Source: Ooceraea biroi
Taxonomy: Eukaryota > Arthropoda > Insecta > Hymenoptera > Formicidae
Length of the DNA: 64,000 nucleotides
NCBI RefSeq assembly: GCF_003672135.1
Contig: NC_039519.1
Coordinates: 6,076,001 to 6,140,000 of the forward strand
Direction of reading: 5' to 3'
Shown one piece after another: positions 34,066 through 47,584 of this stretch (within the stretch, counting starts at the first letter, position 1; every line of letters starts with the position of its first letter). Under the pieces are notes generated by a model, which saw only the letters and a list, made by a program, of their open reading frames with translations, did no database searches and had not been told where the DNA came from. The translations under genes were made by a program, and so were the position numbers.

Positions 34066-34560
34066 ACCTTCGCTCTCTCCTCCGCTTCCTCCTGTTCCGT
34101 CTCTCTCGCTCCTTCTCTCCGTCTCTCTCTTTCTCTTCCTCACTCTCTCCAATCTCCACTTTCTATGTTTTCCCTCCCCGTCTCCAAACCCCGCTTGCAC
34201 TCTTTCCCTCTCTCTCCCTCTCGCGCTTCCTCTTTCTCTCAGTCTATCTCCCTTTCCGCCCTATCCACCTCTCGTTCCCTCTTTCGCGCGTTCGTCCCCT
34301 TCATTTCCCTCAGTACCGAGTTCACCCCGTTGCTCGCTGCTACAAGCACGCTACAATGCTGCCCGCCGCCGCCCATCCTGCATATTTAAGCGAGCTGTCT
34401 TGCTATGCAGTCGTTACCGCTCGCACCACCTAGACCGCTCGACGACCGTTCTCCACCATCGCCGACCTCCGGCTCTCCCTCTCTGCGAGTCTCGTTCGTT
34501 CCCTTGTTTCCTCTCTCTCTCTCTTTCCCTCTCTCTTTCCCTCTTCGTTGTGACTCTCTT
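34066..34560 (+). repeat. Pyrimidine-rich tract on the plus strand
   Basis: Long CT-rich blocks at 34066-34315 and 34498-34560 are dominated by CTCTCT and TTTCC words and lie just beyond the purine-rich tract. The strand switch from purine to pyrimidine occurs within about 140 bp. Confidence 0.85.
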
Positions 34561-35439
34561 AGTGTGTGCAGGATGTACTCTCTCTTCTTCTTTCTACATT
34601 CTCGTCGCTATCTTTCTCTGTCGTGGTTTGCGCCACTATACCTACCGTTTCCGCGCCTCCGAGCCTCTCTTTGTTTTCTGTACATTACGACGCGATAAAG
34701 AATTTCTCAGGGGGATACATCCGTGTCTTTGAGCGTTTTTACGCCGCGTCGCCCGACTCTGACGGAAGGATCTTACAAGGCGTCACCGAATAACCGTCGA
34801 CGCTGGTATTCAGGGTATTTCCGGACTTTCCGTAGATATTTATAGTCGAACGTCCTATATGCCAATCGACGTTTACTTATTCCGAAAGGAGCTTTGTAAC
34901 AGAATCCAAAACTGATGTCTATGTGAGCGTAGAATGGCGTATGTTACATGTTGCTGACAATGGTAATAACAGTTTTTTCATGTAACGCTGTACAAATAAA
35001 ACTATCCTACTTTTACTACTATTAATAATGATGTGTGTTATATATAGATTAATCAAATTTAGAAGCATCATAAGTGAGATTTTAATTATATCGTAAAAGT
35101 ATAATAAAAAATATAAATAATGGTTGCAGAAAGTTTAAGAAAGCTTTTTTATTCTAATTATAAAGATTAAAATACAATTACATTGAAATTTATTATTTCA
35201 AGGCACAGGACCAAGATCAGCGTTAAATAAAAATCTTTTAGGTCCAGTCGAACATTGATACATCCTCAACTTGCAAATCTAAACTCAGTAATTGTTGCAA
35301 TGCGGCAAAGATGGTTGTCAGCAGAGACAACTAGAGCATTAACAATCAGATATCGTCACAATATCGAAAACAGCTGGCGGCTGCTCGTCCTGAGGCGCCC
35401 TCGAGAATAAGGGTAGCATCCTCAGGAGTTACGGAAGGC

Positions 35440-36148
35440 ATAAGAGCGCGTGCGTGCGCGGCGCGAGTACACCGAGGACCGAGTCGGTCGCGGGCGGATA
35501 ACGGCGGGGTGGATGGCCGAGGGACGGGTGGTAGCGGCTGCGGAGAGCGTAGTAGCGGGTAGCGGTAGCGGCGACGGTAGTGGTGGAAGCCCGGGGGTTG
35601 CGTTTCGCCGGCGGGGGTGGAAGTCGCGCGAAACCGAGGGTTGCCCGCGCCGCTCGCTCGTACCCGCTCGCACTTGCACCCCCGGTTGGCCGGGGGTGTT
35701 GCCATGGATACAGCGCTCGCGCCTTGACATTGACAAATGGCTGGCCGAGGGTGAGCTGAACACAGCGCCGCTTTTACATATGCAGGGACACCCATTTGTC
35801 CGTACGTGGGCGCGAGGGAAAGAGAGGACGGTGATGGTGGTGGCGGCGACGACGGCGACGGTGGCGGCGGCAGAGGGGATGAATCGAGAGGGAGAGACAC
35901 CGACGACCGCCGACGACCGTCGTCGTCGGCCGCCTGCTACCACTTCGCCACCCGCTTCTGGGCTACTGTGCTACCCTGACGGAATCATGCCACACTCGAG
36001 CTGTTTATTGGGGAATGGATCTCACGCGGCCTGTTTATGCACCGCTGATGAATGGTGCGAGCAATTCCCGCGACCACCACCGCGATTACTTTTGCCTGAA
36101 AGAAACTACTCCGAGTTCCTCGCAGAGTGTTATTCCGGCATGGTCTAA
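35440..36148. other. GC-rich block open on both strands, identity unknown
   Basis: The plus strand is open for 232 codons from an ATG at 35450 and the minus strand for 184 codons from 35900. Both are dominated by low-complexity Gly/Ala/Ser/Pro/Arg stretches from GGC/GGT/GTA repeats (35530-35600 and 35830-35880). The tail of the plus frame (about residues 180-232) is less repetitive and includes several Cys and Trp residues, but I recognise no family. A CpG-rich regulatory region or an untranslated exon is as likely as a coding exon. Confidence 0.2.
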
Positions 36149-36149
36149 A

Positions 36150-39100
36150 AATATTTTACCTGCATTCGACTTTCATATAGTATTATTAACACAATTATTG
36201 AATATGTATCGAAGTTCTTCTGCTGATATAATTTTATATTTTTGAAATCTTTGAAATCGTTTTTTACTCTATTCATATTTTCACTAATATTTCGTAAAAT
36301 AAATTATTATTTTCTATAAATATTCTGTTGCACGTTTACAATTTACTTAATTTTTTCATTTAATTTGTTCTATGCGACAAAAGAGAATAATAAGGAAAAG
36401 CACTCACTAAGATAAACATTCAAAGCAAGGCATCAAATACAAGGAATCGATAAATCAATATACTGCGAACTGTGAAAGTGTTATGTATGCAATGAAGCAT
36501 TTTACACTGTCATAACTTTTAATACACATTTCGGGTGTCCGTTTACGTGTACATTAAATGGTAGACTATAGCTTTGATCATCGCCAATCAATGACTGTCA
36601 GTATGAGCTTTTCGTTAACATGTACCTGCACGAAACACACCGCATTCAACCTGTCTATCCACCGAATGCGACCTATTTATGCGTCGTTGACATTCGATAC
36701 GTGCAAGCGCTGTCGCTTAGCCGCCAATTACTTGGACAGCGAACTATCGTAGCCGGTATAACTTGTACAGAATGACTCCGTAATTGAAGCATGAAATTTA
36801 CACTTTATGTCGTACTTGTGCATCTCTCAGACAAAGCAAGAAACTGAAATTGAATTAATAATTAAAACAGTTATTTGGAAAAACATCACATTTCTATCGT
36901 AAATAGTAATACGGAAATCCACGAGATTATTTTGTATTTTTTTCAAATATCGCGTACGTATACGCACGGTTAACTCATAAATTAATAACTCTCGTTAAAA
37001 AAGATGAAACTGCGTCACGAAACAAAAAGCAGCAATAAGAAACGAGTTATCAATAAATATATAATGTTACACAAAAAGTGGAAAATTTACACATCAAACA
37101 CCAAGGCTCGAGGCACATTTCTAACGGTGTCGATTTTCCGATCAGAATCGCCGTTGTGCGCCGTCGAGCGAGAACCGAGCTAGCCCGGCGTCGTAATCGT
37201 GTCCCGAGAGAGAGTAAACGATACTAGCCCTCGTCGTGGCTGGCAGTGCTCCGTAATAACAACCCCCGGCATCGTGAGACATAAACGGGCGCCTATCGCG
37301 CATTACTACCCCGAAGTGGCCACTCCCTTCTAGCAGGCCAAGCTCAGCTCTAATATCTCATTACCGCGCCACCAGTCAGCCGTGCCGTCCTGCCATTACG
37401 AGATTGTTTGCTCGCGGGGCCCTCCCGCGTCTAATATATTACCGGCTTCCTAACGCGCACCACCGCGTTAGACGACGACCGAGTTAGTTCGACGAACTTT
37501 CTAACGGCTTCACGGATCGCCTGGTTCGACGGCTGATTAAAGCCACCAAGCGCGCGACTTCCGGCTAATGCAGAAATTGCACCCGCTTCGCGAACGAGCA
37601 GCCAAATTCGCTCGCGGAACTTTCTTCTGTCGGCTGCATCTTTCCGCAATGCTCTACGGCGAAATATAAAGATAATTTGAACGTCAGTCGGTGCGTATCG
37701 ATCGTCCAATCAAGCACGAGACAAGAGAAGCAAGAGAAATCAGTTTTTATGCGATCGAATGCTTTTTCTTATTACTTTCTATCACTGATATTCTCTCTTT
37801 CAGTAGTCTTTAATTATAATGTATCTTTAAACGACGAAATATTATTTTTTCTTAAGATTTGCTGGATTAGATAAACAATGTGACATAATTTAATAAAATT
37901 GAATTCATAAGTCCAACAATTGTTACTAAACTTGAAAGATAAATTTTAATATTGATAACAGATAAATGAAAATTGCTTGACAATTACTAATATGTAATAT
38001 CGAGTGCCAATTTGAATATTATTAAATTAATGATAATTTAAGATAATGAACAATAAAAGACGAATGGCCAAGCGAGATGAAAAGATGAGGAATTGAGCGA
38101 TCGTTGCGCGACGAGGTGGACGGAAGGAAAGGGGTGGAAAATTTCGAAAATTGCTGCGCGTTCCACGACGTCACGGCGTGTCTCGTTAGCTTCTGGCATC
38201 ACCGACACCGGGCAAACCGCCGACTCGGCGCTTTCGCCGGATGACGCCTGGCAGGAAGCATCGACGGCAGCAAAAATAATTGGTACCTTCCCCGATTCTC
38301 GACGCCGCCGCGTAACAAGGTCCATTTCCATGGAATAACCATCAGCGGTAATTGGCACCTACAGCAACCACCGCGATGCTCTCCGGCCCTCCACTCGCCC
38401 TATCATATTTCAGAACAGGCGGTGCGCCGAGACAGAGATAGGGAGAAACGCGGGGTGGTGACGCGGTCCAGGGGATACGTCCGGATCGCAAATGTGTGTT
38501 TTATACAGCGACAGCACCCTTTCGCTTTTCAGCCGGGCTCGGAGGAGAGACCGCGGGGGTGGCGCCGGATAACAAAGCGGAGCCATCGACAGCTCGCTAA
38601 CAACCCCACCGCCCATCTCCCCCGCCCAAGATCTCCAAGCTATAAAACGTCGGTCATACGACGAGCGGTCCGCCGTTTTTTGAAACGACGATGTCGCCCG
38701 CTTCGACGGTCCTGACAAGATTTTACGTTCTTCTGTAGATCACCCTTCTGTTAAGCGACGCTGAAGCATCTCCTCACTGTCGCACGAATCTTCAACGACG
38801 AGACACGTTGCAGCCTTTGACATCCAAACGTATGTCATAATGTCATCCGCCATTCTAACCAAGTACACTCGGCTTTGTTTCTCGCCAACTTTTGTTCTAA
38901 TTGAAAGAAAGAATTAAAAACCCAGGATGAGCTTCAAGGAGGAAGTTTAGGTACTGGAACGTGATCAACATTCGCGAGACGCGTGTGATGCTCAGATCAT
39001 AATTTTTGTAATATTTCGGAATTTAGCACTTGGAAATTAGTTTGTATTTTGAGAAAAGCATACTTCGTCTCTTTTCATCTTGGAAAAATTATTGCACAAT

Positions 39101-39400
39101 TAGTTCTATCGGAATTAAGAGAGTTTAGCTTGTATTTTCTCGGAGGCAAGACTGACCGACGTTCAGCATCAACAACGTCGCGACGTTTTCTCACGAGCAT
39201 TGCATAATGAAGTGCGACACAACGGGTGTACACAAGATGTAGCATTTAATGCTCACGTTTCAAAAAACACTATACAATGGACACTCTCTAACATAGACCA
39301 GCTTTGACATCGTCCTTCCTTCGTCGTCGTCACGTTCGATCCGTGAGTTTGAATGAAACATAACTGATCAGTTCAAGTACACAAAAGATCGAGTGTGACT
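36150..39400. other. Non-coding interval
   Basis: AT-rich DNA (36.2-37.1 and 37.7-38.1 kb) alternates with mixed sequence. No exon, transposon end or RNA gene was recognised. Confidence 0.4.
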
Positions 39401-40341
39401 TCTTTTGTCTCTGTATGCCTTGTACTCGTGTATGTACGCGTGTCTGTAATGCGGGTGTACGTGTACGTGTGTGATGGCTCGAGACGCTTGCGCCCTTTAG
39501 TACAGCTATATGTATGCACGTAGTCCCATAATACTTAATACTTTACACCAACGCGCGGTCTTCCGCTTTTCGATCCTCCATATTTAACTCTTGACCAGCG
39601 CCTCGCGGACCTTCACGTTCTTCTTCACGATATCTTATCTTTCGTATACGCGAGAGTGTACAATCCGGGCAACGAGCGGGCGCGTCCCCTCCGCTCGCGA
39701 TAAGCACGTAGAAAGGATTTTCGACTGTCATACATAACTATACCGTAATCACATTTTACCTCTCATTCTCTCACTCGCACGCGTCCCCATCGGTCATCTT
39801 GCCTTTCTTTCTCCCGTTCATTCGTCCCTCTCACTCCCCGTCTTTCGTTTCTCTCTCGCTATCACAATCGTAAGTTAATATCGAAGAGCGATACGATTTA
39901 CAAAGCAGAACACAATTCATTTCGTTCATTTTTTTAATTTATTTGCAGTGTCACCGGTGTCTCCTTAGTAAGGTCATCAGTAGGTCGCAAACAGTTGCAA
40001 AAATCTGGTTCCATACCGATATAATAAATTTTTAGCTTACTATACACATCGCAATCATCGTATTAGCTTGACAATTCTGTTATCGTCTGACATCGCTTTC
40101 ATGATCGTTATAATGATTGCCGTGATCTTCACGTCATGACGAATGGTCGTTCTCATCATCATTATTATGATCAGCGGCGCAATCGTCGACGTCATAGTCG
40201 TTACATCATCCATGGTTTGTAATTACACAATAATTATACATTGTTTCATCTCTGGATCGCTATTGTTCACGCACACACGCACGCATTTTCTACGTTTTTC
40301 GCTCATCGTAACTTTCACGTCTATTCTACCTTTTTCTCCAC

Positions 40342-40346
<5 letters not shown>

Positions 40347-40372
<26 letters not shown>
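40347..40372. repeat. (CT)n microsatellite
   Basis: Thirteen CT dinucleotides without interruption. Confidence 0.95.
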
Positions 40373-42748
40373 TGCATTATCTCACTCACTCAGCATACAC
40401 ACACATCCGCACGTACGCATAAACGCATTTGCTCTCTTCCTCTCTTACTGCCCTCGTCTCGCTCGTGTCGCCGCTCATAAAATCTTTGTTACGATTTACC
40501 CTCTAACATGATTATTACTTAGATAGACCTTACTGTTACTTCGTATACATTTTTAAGGCGATGATTCAATCGAGTGAACTCATTTATAAAACGAACAGCC
40601 AATACGACGTCCGGTCGCTCCGGTCTTCATGCCGACATCCGCGCGCGTTCCCGATCGTGCGATCTTCTTCGTGTTCGCGGTCTCTAAAAGATCATTCTGC
40701 CTTCGAATTTCCTCACATCGGCGAGAGCGTCCTCGCGTCATAATCAAACTGCAACTTAACCGAATTGACTTTGATAAATCGCTTATCTCGCAATCGCGGT
40801 CGTATGAGAACGTTATTGCTGTGATCTCTTGAAGCGTCACCTTTCGTCGGGGAAACTGATCGCTCTTGTATAACGATATCGCGTATAACTTAAGATGTCG
40901 TCGTGCACGGCCGAAGACGGGCCTCAACAAAATTAAACAATATATCGTTCAACAAATACAATTCGTAAAAACGTGCCGTCGTCCGTCAAGCCGCGCGCGA
41001 CGACAAGAGGAAATCGTTCATCGTCGATCAAGTGTGGTTCTCGTGATTGTCTCGTGTTCTCGCGTTAATTATTTAATTATTTAATTATAGATAAAAATTC
41101 TATTTTTGTCGAAGATCACGCGCGCGTGCGGGCGTGCACGTCCTGAAAGCACGCGCATGCGAGGATTGCCAGAGTGATAAAATTCATCGGCATCATCACG
41201 CCGAGATATCCTCGTCGACGGTCTCGCGTGTATAATCTCAACGGCACGATCTCTCGCGCGCGTACGTATACAATTTCCGTCCGCCTTATCGTATACCGTT
41301 TTCATCCGTCGCGGTGATCGCGATTAATTTCCCCGACGTGAAAGCTGCCGCGTCGAAGGACCCGACGGAATCTGTACGGCCGATGGGGCCCCCTCGATCG
41401 CACTTTTTTACCTACTTTCTCGGGGGATGGGGCGGTCGAAGATCGCACGATCGATCGCACGCGCGCGCGGGAGCGACGCACGCGTGTGTTCGCAGCGACG
41501 TACGTCGCTTACGAATTCGAGTAATTCTTCCGATTTAACCAGGACCGTAACTATACTGACTTTTCTCGCACCTGAGTCTTTCGGTATACGTGGGTTATCT
41601 TTTATTTATTTATTTCTTTTAGTTTAGTATACTAGAACGCCGATCGCGCGAGGCACCACGTGCAAACGCCGGCGTTCCTCTTCAGCCGCGGTTGGGATCG
41701 GGATCGACTCCCGAGCGATCTCTCGAGATCGTTTTTTCTTCGTGCCTCCTGCGCGCGGTATCCTGCGTCAGGATCGTTCTCGGGACAGATCTCGAGTGGG
41801 ATATGTCGTGAGGAACACCGACGCGTCGCCGACGCGCCGCCGGCTCTCGGCAGGAGCAGTGTGTTACATTAAAATTTTTATACAAGATTTCTTTGTTTGC
41901 GTGTATGCGGGCGTATTGAAAATATCGATAAAATTTTTGTCTTACGCTCTTTCTCTTTTTCTTCTCGCTCCCTCTCCCTCTACTCGTGTCGTCCTCTCGT
42001 CTCGTCGTTCAGAGAGGATGACGCCGACGATCCATCCTTCCGAACGAACCGTCGTGTCTCGATCGTCGGGAGATCAACGAGACACGCGTCCTCGCGTGAC
42101 GCGCGTGACGTTAACGAGGGGCGTTTTTATTATTTCGTACCCTTATTCGTCGTGAATTCGCTCTCACGTGTAATCGACGTTTTAATTTCATTAAAATTTT
42201 TCCCTCTTAATAATCATGGCTCCGTCTGGCGTATCGCGTTATAAAGGTCTCTCTCGAATATTCATTCCCCTTCTTCGGAAACGTTCCTCTTCCTCGCTTC
42301 TGTCCCCTCACTCGCGTGTTCCTTCCTCCCTCTTCCTTACTCTTTATCATCGTTTGCTCGCTAACATCAATTTACGTATATCAGAGACGCGCGCGCGATA
42401 AGATTCGTATAGAAATATAGAGATTCCTCCAATACCGTAATGGGGGAACGAGGGACAAGCGATTGGAAGAGATAAGTACAAATTGGAAATTGATTGCGTT
42501 CTATTTCTTGCTTCGTTCGATTGTGCACCTTTTAAATTAATGTTATCGAACAAAAAAACAATGACGTTCGCAATATTAACAAAAACGTACAACAAATCCT
42601 TGAAGTAACGAAAATAGTGAAGGCATTGGGATCGATGACGAAAACGAGCGCGTGAAAAATGAAAGGGAAAAAAAGTGAGGAAGGTCGAAACAAAAAGTCA
42701 AAGATTTGTGTATAAATTCACGATCGACTGCTATGAGTCGCGAGTAAA

Positions 42749-42775
42749 TGTGTGTGTGTGTGTATGTGTGTGTGT
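42749..42775. repeat. (TG)n microsatellite
   Basis: TG run interrupted once by TA. Confidence 0.95.
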
Positions 42776-42914
42776 TTTTCCGCAAAGTATTGCATCTTGG
42801 TACGTGTATGTCACTTGTGTGGGTGCGGGGGGTTGGATTGGGTTGGGATCTTAGAGGGTGGGACTCTCGGAGAGATATCGCTGCGTCATCGAGTGCACGA
42901 CGAAGAGCTTTAAT

Positions 42915-42985
42915 CCTCTCTCTCTCTCTTTCTCTCTCGCTCTCTCTCTCGCTCTCTCTCGCTCTTTCTCTCTCTTTCTCTCTCT
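42915..42985. repeat. Imperfect (CT)n microsatellite
   Basis: About 70 bp of CT with single TT and CG interruptions spaced every 8-12 bp. Confidence 0.95.
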
Positions 42986-43215
42986 GGTTCGCAGGTATCT
43001 ATATCCATTTTTATTTATATCTAGAAATCCCTCAGCACGTTTATACTCGCGTATTCTCTCACTCGTGCCACTCGCGTCTCGCTTTTCTCTCTCGATTTGC
43101 GCAGAAATCTTTTGCTTAGTACGCGCGTCGGCAATAGACGATGAAACGTCTCATTGTCAGTCCAACTACAACGCTCGATTTATATTACAACCGGGGCCAC
43201 ACGTTTTACTCCGTT

Positions 43216-43252
43216 ATGTATATATATATTTATATATATATATATAATATAT
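43216..43252. repeat. (TA)n microsatellite
   Basis: TA run with one TTTA interruption. A similar TA/TG run lies at 43491-43533. Confidence 0.9.
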
Positions 43253-44570
43253 TCTTCCTTTAATTAGTAAATTCATTTATAATTAATAACTGTACAAATT
43301 TTAATGTCTCCTATATATATGCAAGTGAATGGTCGACGCTCGAGTCCGGCACACGCGTCGATGTCATTCGGTCTAAACCTTGTCTTAGCGTCCGTCTTCT
43401 TTTATATACCTTTAAACATCTTCCATACCTTCTAATAATAATCTTCTTTCTCTTTTCGTTCTCGTTTTGACGCTATTTATATTTATTTATAATATATATA
43501 TGTATGTGTGTGCATATACATATATATATATATTCCCAACCTCTTTTTTTCCGTTCGTAGCTCCGTCGTATTCTCTTTTATACTCCTTGCGTGGTCTATG
43601 CACTTGAACGTATTCTCTTCCGTGCGAGCATCGGGGTTGCTTCCTTCTTTTTTAATGTACATGCCCGCTAAATTGCCTATATATCACTTACATCTCATTA
43701 ATATATCTCGATCGCGACCGTATTAAAATTTAACATTTAAATTCTTCAATCACACTACAATATTACCGCGATATTTGTACAAAGAACAATCACATGAATT
43801 TCTTCGCGGCCGCGCGTCACTCGCCGGACCAAGCCGCGGCTTCGTCCACCTCGTGCCCTTTGTCCTTCGTGCGTCGCCGCGTCGTGCGTTCCGCAGCCGT
43901 TTCGTTCCGCGTCTCGTAACCGTCCTTCTTCCTTCGACGGTTCTACGATCTTCCGCTCGTCGGCCCTCGCGGCATTTCAGCCGCCTCGATCTTCGTCCTT
44001 GAGTCGGGAATCTCTTTGTCCTATTCTTTTCCACGTGTCTTTCACCGCGCATCCCCGAGCACCCGAGTATCACGGACTGCAACGTTCGGCAAGAAATCAT
44101 CGGGGCTACGATGGTAGCCTGGATCGTCCCCCACGGATCATCACTATTCTCCGTTTCTGGTCCTCGCCAGTTGGAGCACGGATAGATCCGTCACGCTTCG
44201 CTCGAACCGTCGTTTCACTGTCCGTTCCATCTCATTAGCACCCCTGAAACAGGCAAGATTGGCGATCCTCAATCTAACGCCACTTTATCTCGATCGTAGA
44301 AGTACAGTTACATAGATCAAGTATTTATATTGAACTGTATTAATATTTCTTTCTACTTTACACAAATGCAAATGTAGTGTACAAATAATTATTCATGACA
44401 ATACCACAACGAATTATTTAATAGCGAGTAAAGTGTCGTTACAATTAACTGTTCTTTTTTTTTATTTCAACAAACTGTAAACCGATTCGAGCAACTACTA
44501 TTCTGACATGAAACCAATGAAACCAATCAAAGTACAGTGACCACGGGGTATTAATGCATAATACGAACCT

Positions 44571-44713
44571 TTATAAGTGATGTCCATAATATTCTGGATA
44601 ATGGTACTGATTGTGGAAGGTAGGATCGCCCGGCGGCCGGTGCATCATACTGGCCGCCTGTCCGTCCATCATGTAGCCCATCGCCGCATCAGGACTATAC
44701 GCCCCGCTCGGTC
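44571..44713 (-). CDS. hth: homothorax, last coding exon (partial gene)
   Basis: Hth is a Meis-class TALE homeodomain transcription factor that partners Extradenticle, helps carry it into the nucleus, and patterns proximal limbs, segments and eye. This exon supplies the conserved C-terminal tail, not the homeodomain. The minus strand reads two bases completing a split codon, then PSGAYSPDAAMGYMMDG, a short insertion, MMHRPPGDPTFHNQYHYP and a final EYYGHHL followed by TAA (44571-44573). The GYMMD, MMHRPPGDP and EYYG-HL blocks are those I know from the Drosophila Hth C-terminus. The 3' splice acceptor is CTGCAG at 44714-44719 and the intron is phase 1. The exon encodes 46 residues plus the split codon. 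The other exons were looked for on the minus strand up to 64000 and not found. Confidence 0.9.
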
Positions 44714-47509
44714 CTGCAGACAATGGTGGAAACACTACACGTTACTACGGTTAGATCTCTGTTCCGTAATTGGCAGGCGGGTGCTGGACAAGCTCGTCGT
44801 GACCCCTTCCAAAGTTCTCGAGGAACTCGAGAACTCGATGGCCACTCGATACTCGGATCCCTCCGTCGCAAAGAGGCAGGACGGCAGGAGATCGAGAGGA
44901 GCACGCGTCGAGGGGGGCACGGCGAGCGGTGTGATGCGATTCGCCAAAGTCACGATCACGTCCCCGATAACTCCGGAGACTTATATGTACCGTAAATTCG
45001 AATTGCTCTCGGCATCAGCGAGAGCTGTTTAGCTTATCTTTTTCGCCCGGCGTACGGACGACACACAAATATGTCTCCTTCGAGCTCTCTGATCATTTCT
45101 GATTAAAAACATGTTATCAATTTGTAAGGTGCAAGAAGCAAGAATAAATTTGCAATTTAATGTACAGAGTTTGACAATTTAATAATATTCTGAAAATTCA
45201 GTAGTTTTCTTGTGACGTTGACGACATCGACATGTGTGTATGTATGTGTATAGTGCCTTCTTATTTCATCTTTCTTTTGTATTATTTATTATTACGATGA
45301 TTCTTCAAAATTATCAGTAACGTTAATATATTCAAACAGTGTTAGCAGGAATAGACACTAATAAACCGCGGCTGCTTTCGCGATTGCTAACGAGCAAGGA
45401 GGAACGTATTCCCGCGTGTGCGAGTAATCGATCGCCATTAATTTCAGGAAAACGTCGAACGGATCAAGCGCAGCTGAGAATTCAATCTCGCTCGAGCATT
45501 TCGATGCAACGTGACGACAGCCTCCTCTCTCTCTCTCCTAAGCGGTAATGGAGCCTCGGAATCCACGGGAGACTCCCCTAGTTTTAATGTCGGTATCTTA
45601 ATGTATATTGCCACGATAAATCAAGGGCACTGATTGCGTCCTACCCTCCGCACCAATACGCGCTCAACCGAAACTGACGACGCGAGCGAGATGAGGACGG
45701 AGAGAGCGAAACGGATAAATGAGTGTCGCCGAGATCTGAAACGCGCGAAGGGCCCACCGCCATTGTGAAACGTTTCGCTAAGCCTTTCTTATGCTAAAAT
45801 TCGTCTCCGGTATCGCACACAGTCGCGCAGAGACCTATCAAGCCGCGCATATCAACCGTGCGTGATCTTTAAACGGCGCGGCAGATCGCCACCGGGTATT
45901 TCCGCAAATTAAGTATGAGAGACGCGTTTTGTCCTAGCGCGTTCACCAGCAAAGATATGTGATATCTCATGGCAGGGTGCGCCTGTACATCGATCGGCAG
46001 TGTACCGTGAGTATATAGTTAACGCTAATAAGGCTTCTCTGTATTCCTGCGCGAAACCGAGTTACGAGCTTTGCTAATTAAACCGCCGGTTTCAGGAGGT
46101 TGCGGAAAAGAGCGCCAATTAAGGCTCTGGCAACTGTTGGGACCATTCTCACGGACAGGACGGGGGCGAGCCGGCGAACGCCGTGTATCGCGGTTTCCCA
46201 CAGCTCGCTGGATTTTCCATCAGCGATTTGTCAAAAAGCAGGAAGCCCGTCGATCTCGCTTCCTCCCTCGGTCGCCGCACGGTCGTCGGTTCTTTCCCCT
46301 CGGTCTCGGTTTCGCCGACGAGTTCTTCTGCTCCGCGAAGTGCGTCGCCATCGTTTCAAACAGACTCGCCGCGCTTTCCTTTGCCAGCGACCGAATCGTA
46401 AATCACAATTATTGCGAGCGTCTCCCTCCGCCCGAGCCCTGTCTCTTTCTCCGGTTTCCTCAGGAGTGTTTTTCGAGCGCGCGCGCTCGGCTCTTTCTTC
46501 GACGTGACTGGGACCCCGCCATTCCTCCTCGCTTCCTACTCGGCGAACACGAAGGATCATTATAAATCCAGTGACATCCACAGCGACGCGTTTTCAGCAG
46601 CCGCGGCGCCACGACGCATCTCCTTGTGGTCTCTCAAAAACGCGAATACACATCCTGATACAAAGGACCGTGCTATAGTATCATGTGACTACGTAAAGAA
46701 GAATGGAAAACTCGGACAGCTTTCCTACCAACAAAACCGATAACACTCTAAAATTCTCGATCCGCGAGGCAAAACTGAAATTACCATACCCAGAAAGTCT
46801 CAGGGCGAGAGGCTTGTCCGAAGATTGCGTAACACCGCGCTGACTAAGGAGCGCTACCCGTCCGACGTGCAATTCGCTCGACGTTTCCCAGCGAGTCGAG
46901 AAGCCGAAAGGTTATTACCGATCCCGCAACACGGCGACGTCGAGGCCCAAACGCCGCTCCCGAGCGGTGGAAATGTCTTGTACGGCATGCCGTATCTCGC
47001 GGCGCGTCCGCCGCGTGGAATGTAGCCTCATATTATAGCCACCGCGGGTACGATATCCCGCTAACGAGGGATGCGCGCTTGTAGTGTGATTAAACCACGC
47101 TATAACGCAGCGGGGCGCCCCAGGATAGCCGGGACGAGCCACAATATGGGAAATTAAGGAATCGCTCTTCTCTTTGCAACGGTGCAATGTCGACGGGAGA
47201 AGCTACGAAGAGGGGCCCGGCCACGAGTAGCGGCCAAGGGGTGCGCGGGGGATGGTCCGGTGTTGTCCGCGAGGATTTCTCTCGCGGAGTCGTCCCTTTC
47301 TATGCCCGCAAATTGCAAGTCGTTAAGACTCGCGGCGATGCACGGAGTCCTTCTCATACCAGGACGAGCGCGATTCGATTCGATTGGATCAAGTCGATTG
47401 TTCGACTCTGTTCTATCATGCGCTATAGAAATGCTTTTTACGTAGCACATCGTGCGCGTTAATATTCGTTACATGATTAGATCCCATTGTCGGAAGTAAT
47501 ATAATATAT
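44714..47509 (-). other. Start of the presumed last hth intron (3' part)
   Basis: Non-coding by inspection. The splice acceptor lies at its low-coordinate end. A CG-rich stretch at 46.1-46.6 kb shows overlapping open frames in three frames with no domain. No regulatory motif could be assigned with confidence. Confidence 0.45.
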
Positions 47510-47584
47510 TAGGGGTGTGATTTAGTTTTGAGGCTTTTTTTGCTCAAAAACGCATGTATTTAAATATGATAATGAATGAATACC

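Larger units (their letters stand above)
39400..44570 (-). other. Region downstream of hth; proximal part is probable 3'UTR
   Basis: Sequence immediately below the hth stop codon must begin the 3'UTR, but its end cannot be fixed by eye. Several possible AATAAA signals exist on the minus strand, for instance at 43482-43487. The region has many simple repeats (CT at 40347-40372 and 42915-42985, TG at 42749-42775, TA-rich at 43216-43252 and 43491-43533) and no protein-like frame. Long 3'UTRs are common in developmental regulators, so the UTR might extend several kilobases, but that is inference. Confidence 0.3.

Noticed and set aside
33310..34433. Several open frames of 100-200 codons on both strands
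   Set aside because: All translate the purine-rich and pyrimidine-rich tracts into Ser/Leu/Phe or Arg/Glu/Lys repeats.
44577..45032. 151-codon plus-strand open frame overlapping the hth exon
   Set aside because: It is antisense to the hth C-terminal exon and runs on into intron; the minus-strand reading matches a known protein.
46071..46565. 164-codon plus-strand open frame beginning near a CAG
   Set aside because: Two other frames are open over the same GC-rich stretch, none shows a domain, and it would lie inside the presumed hth intron.
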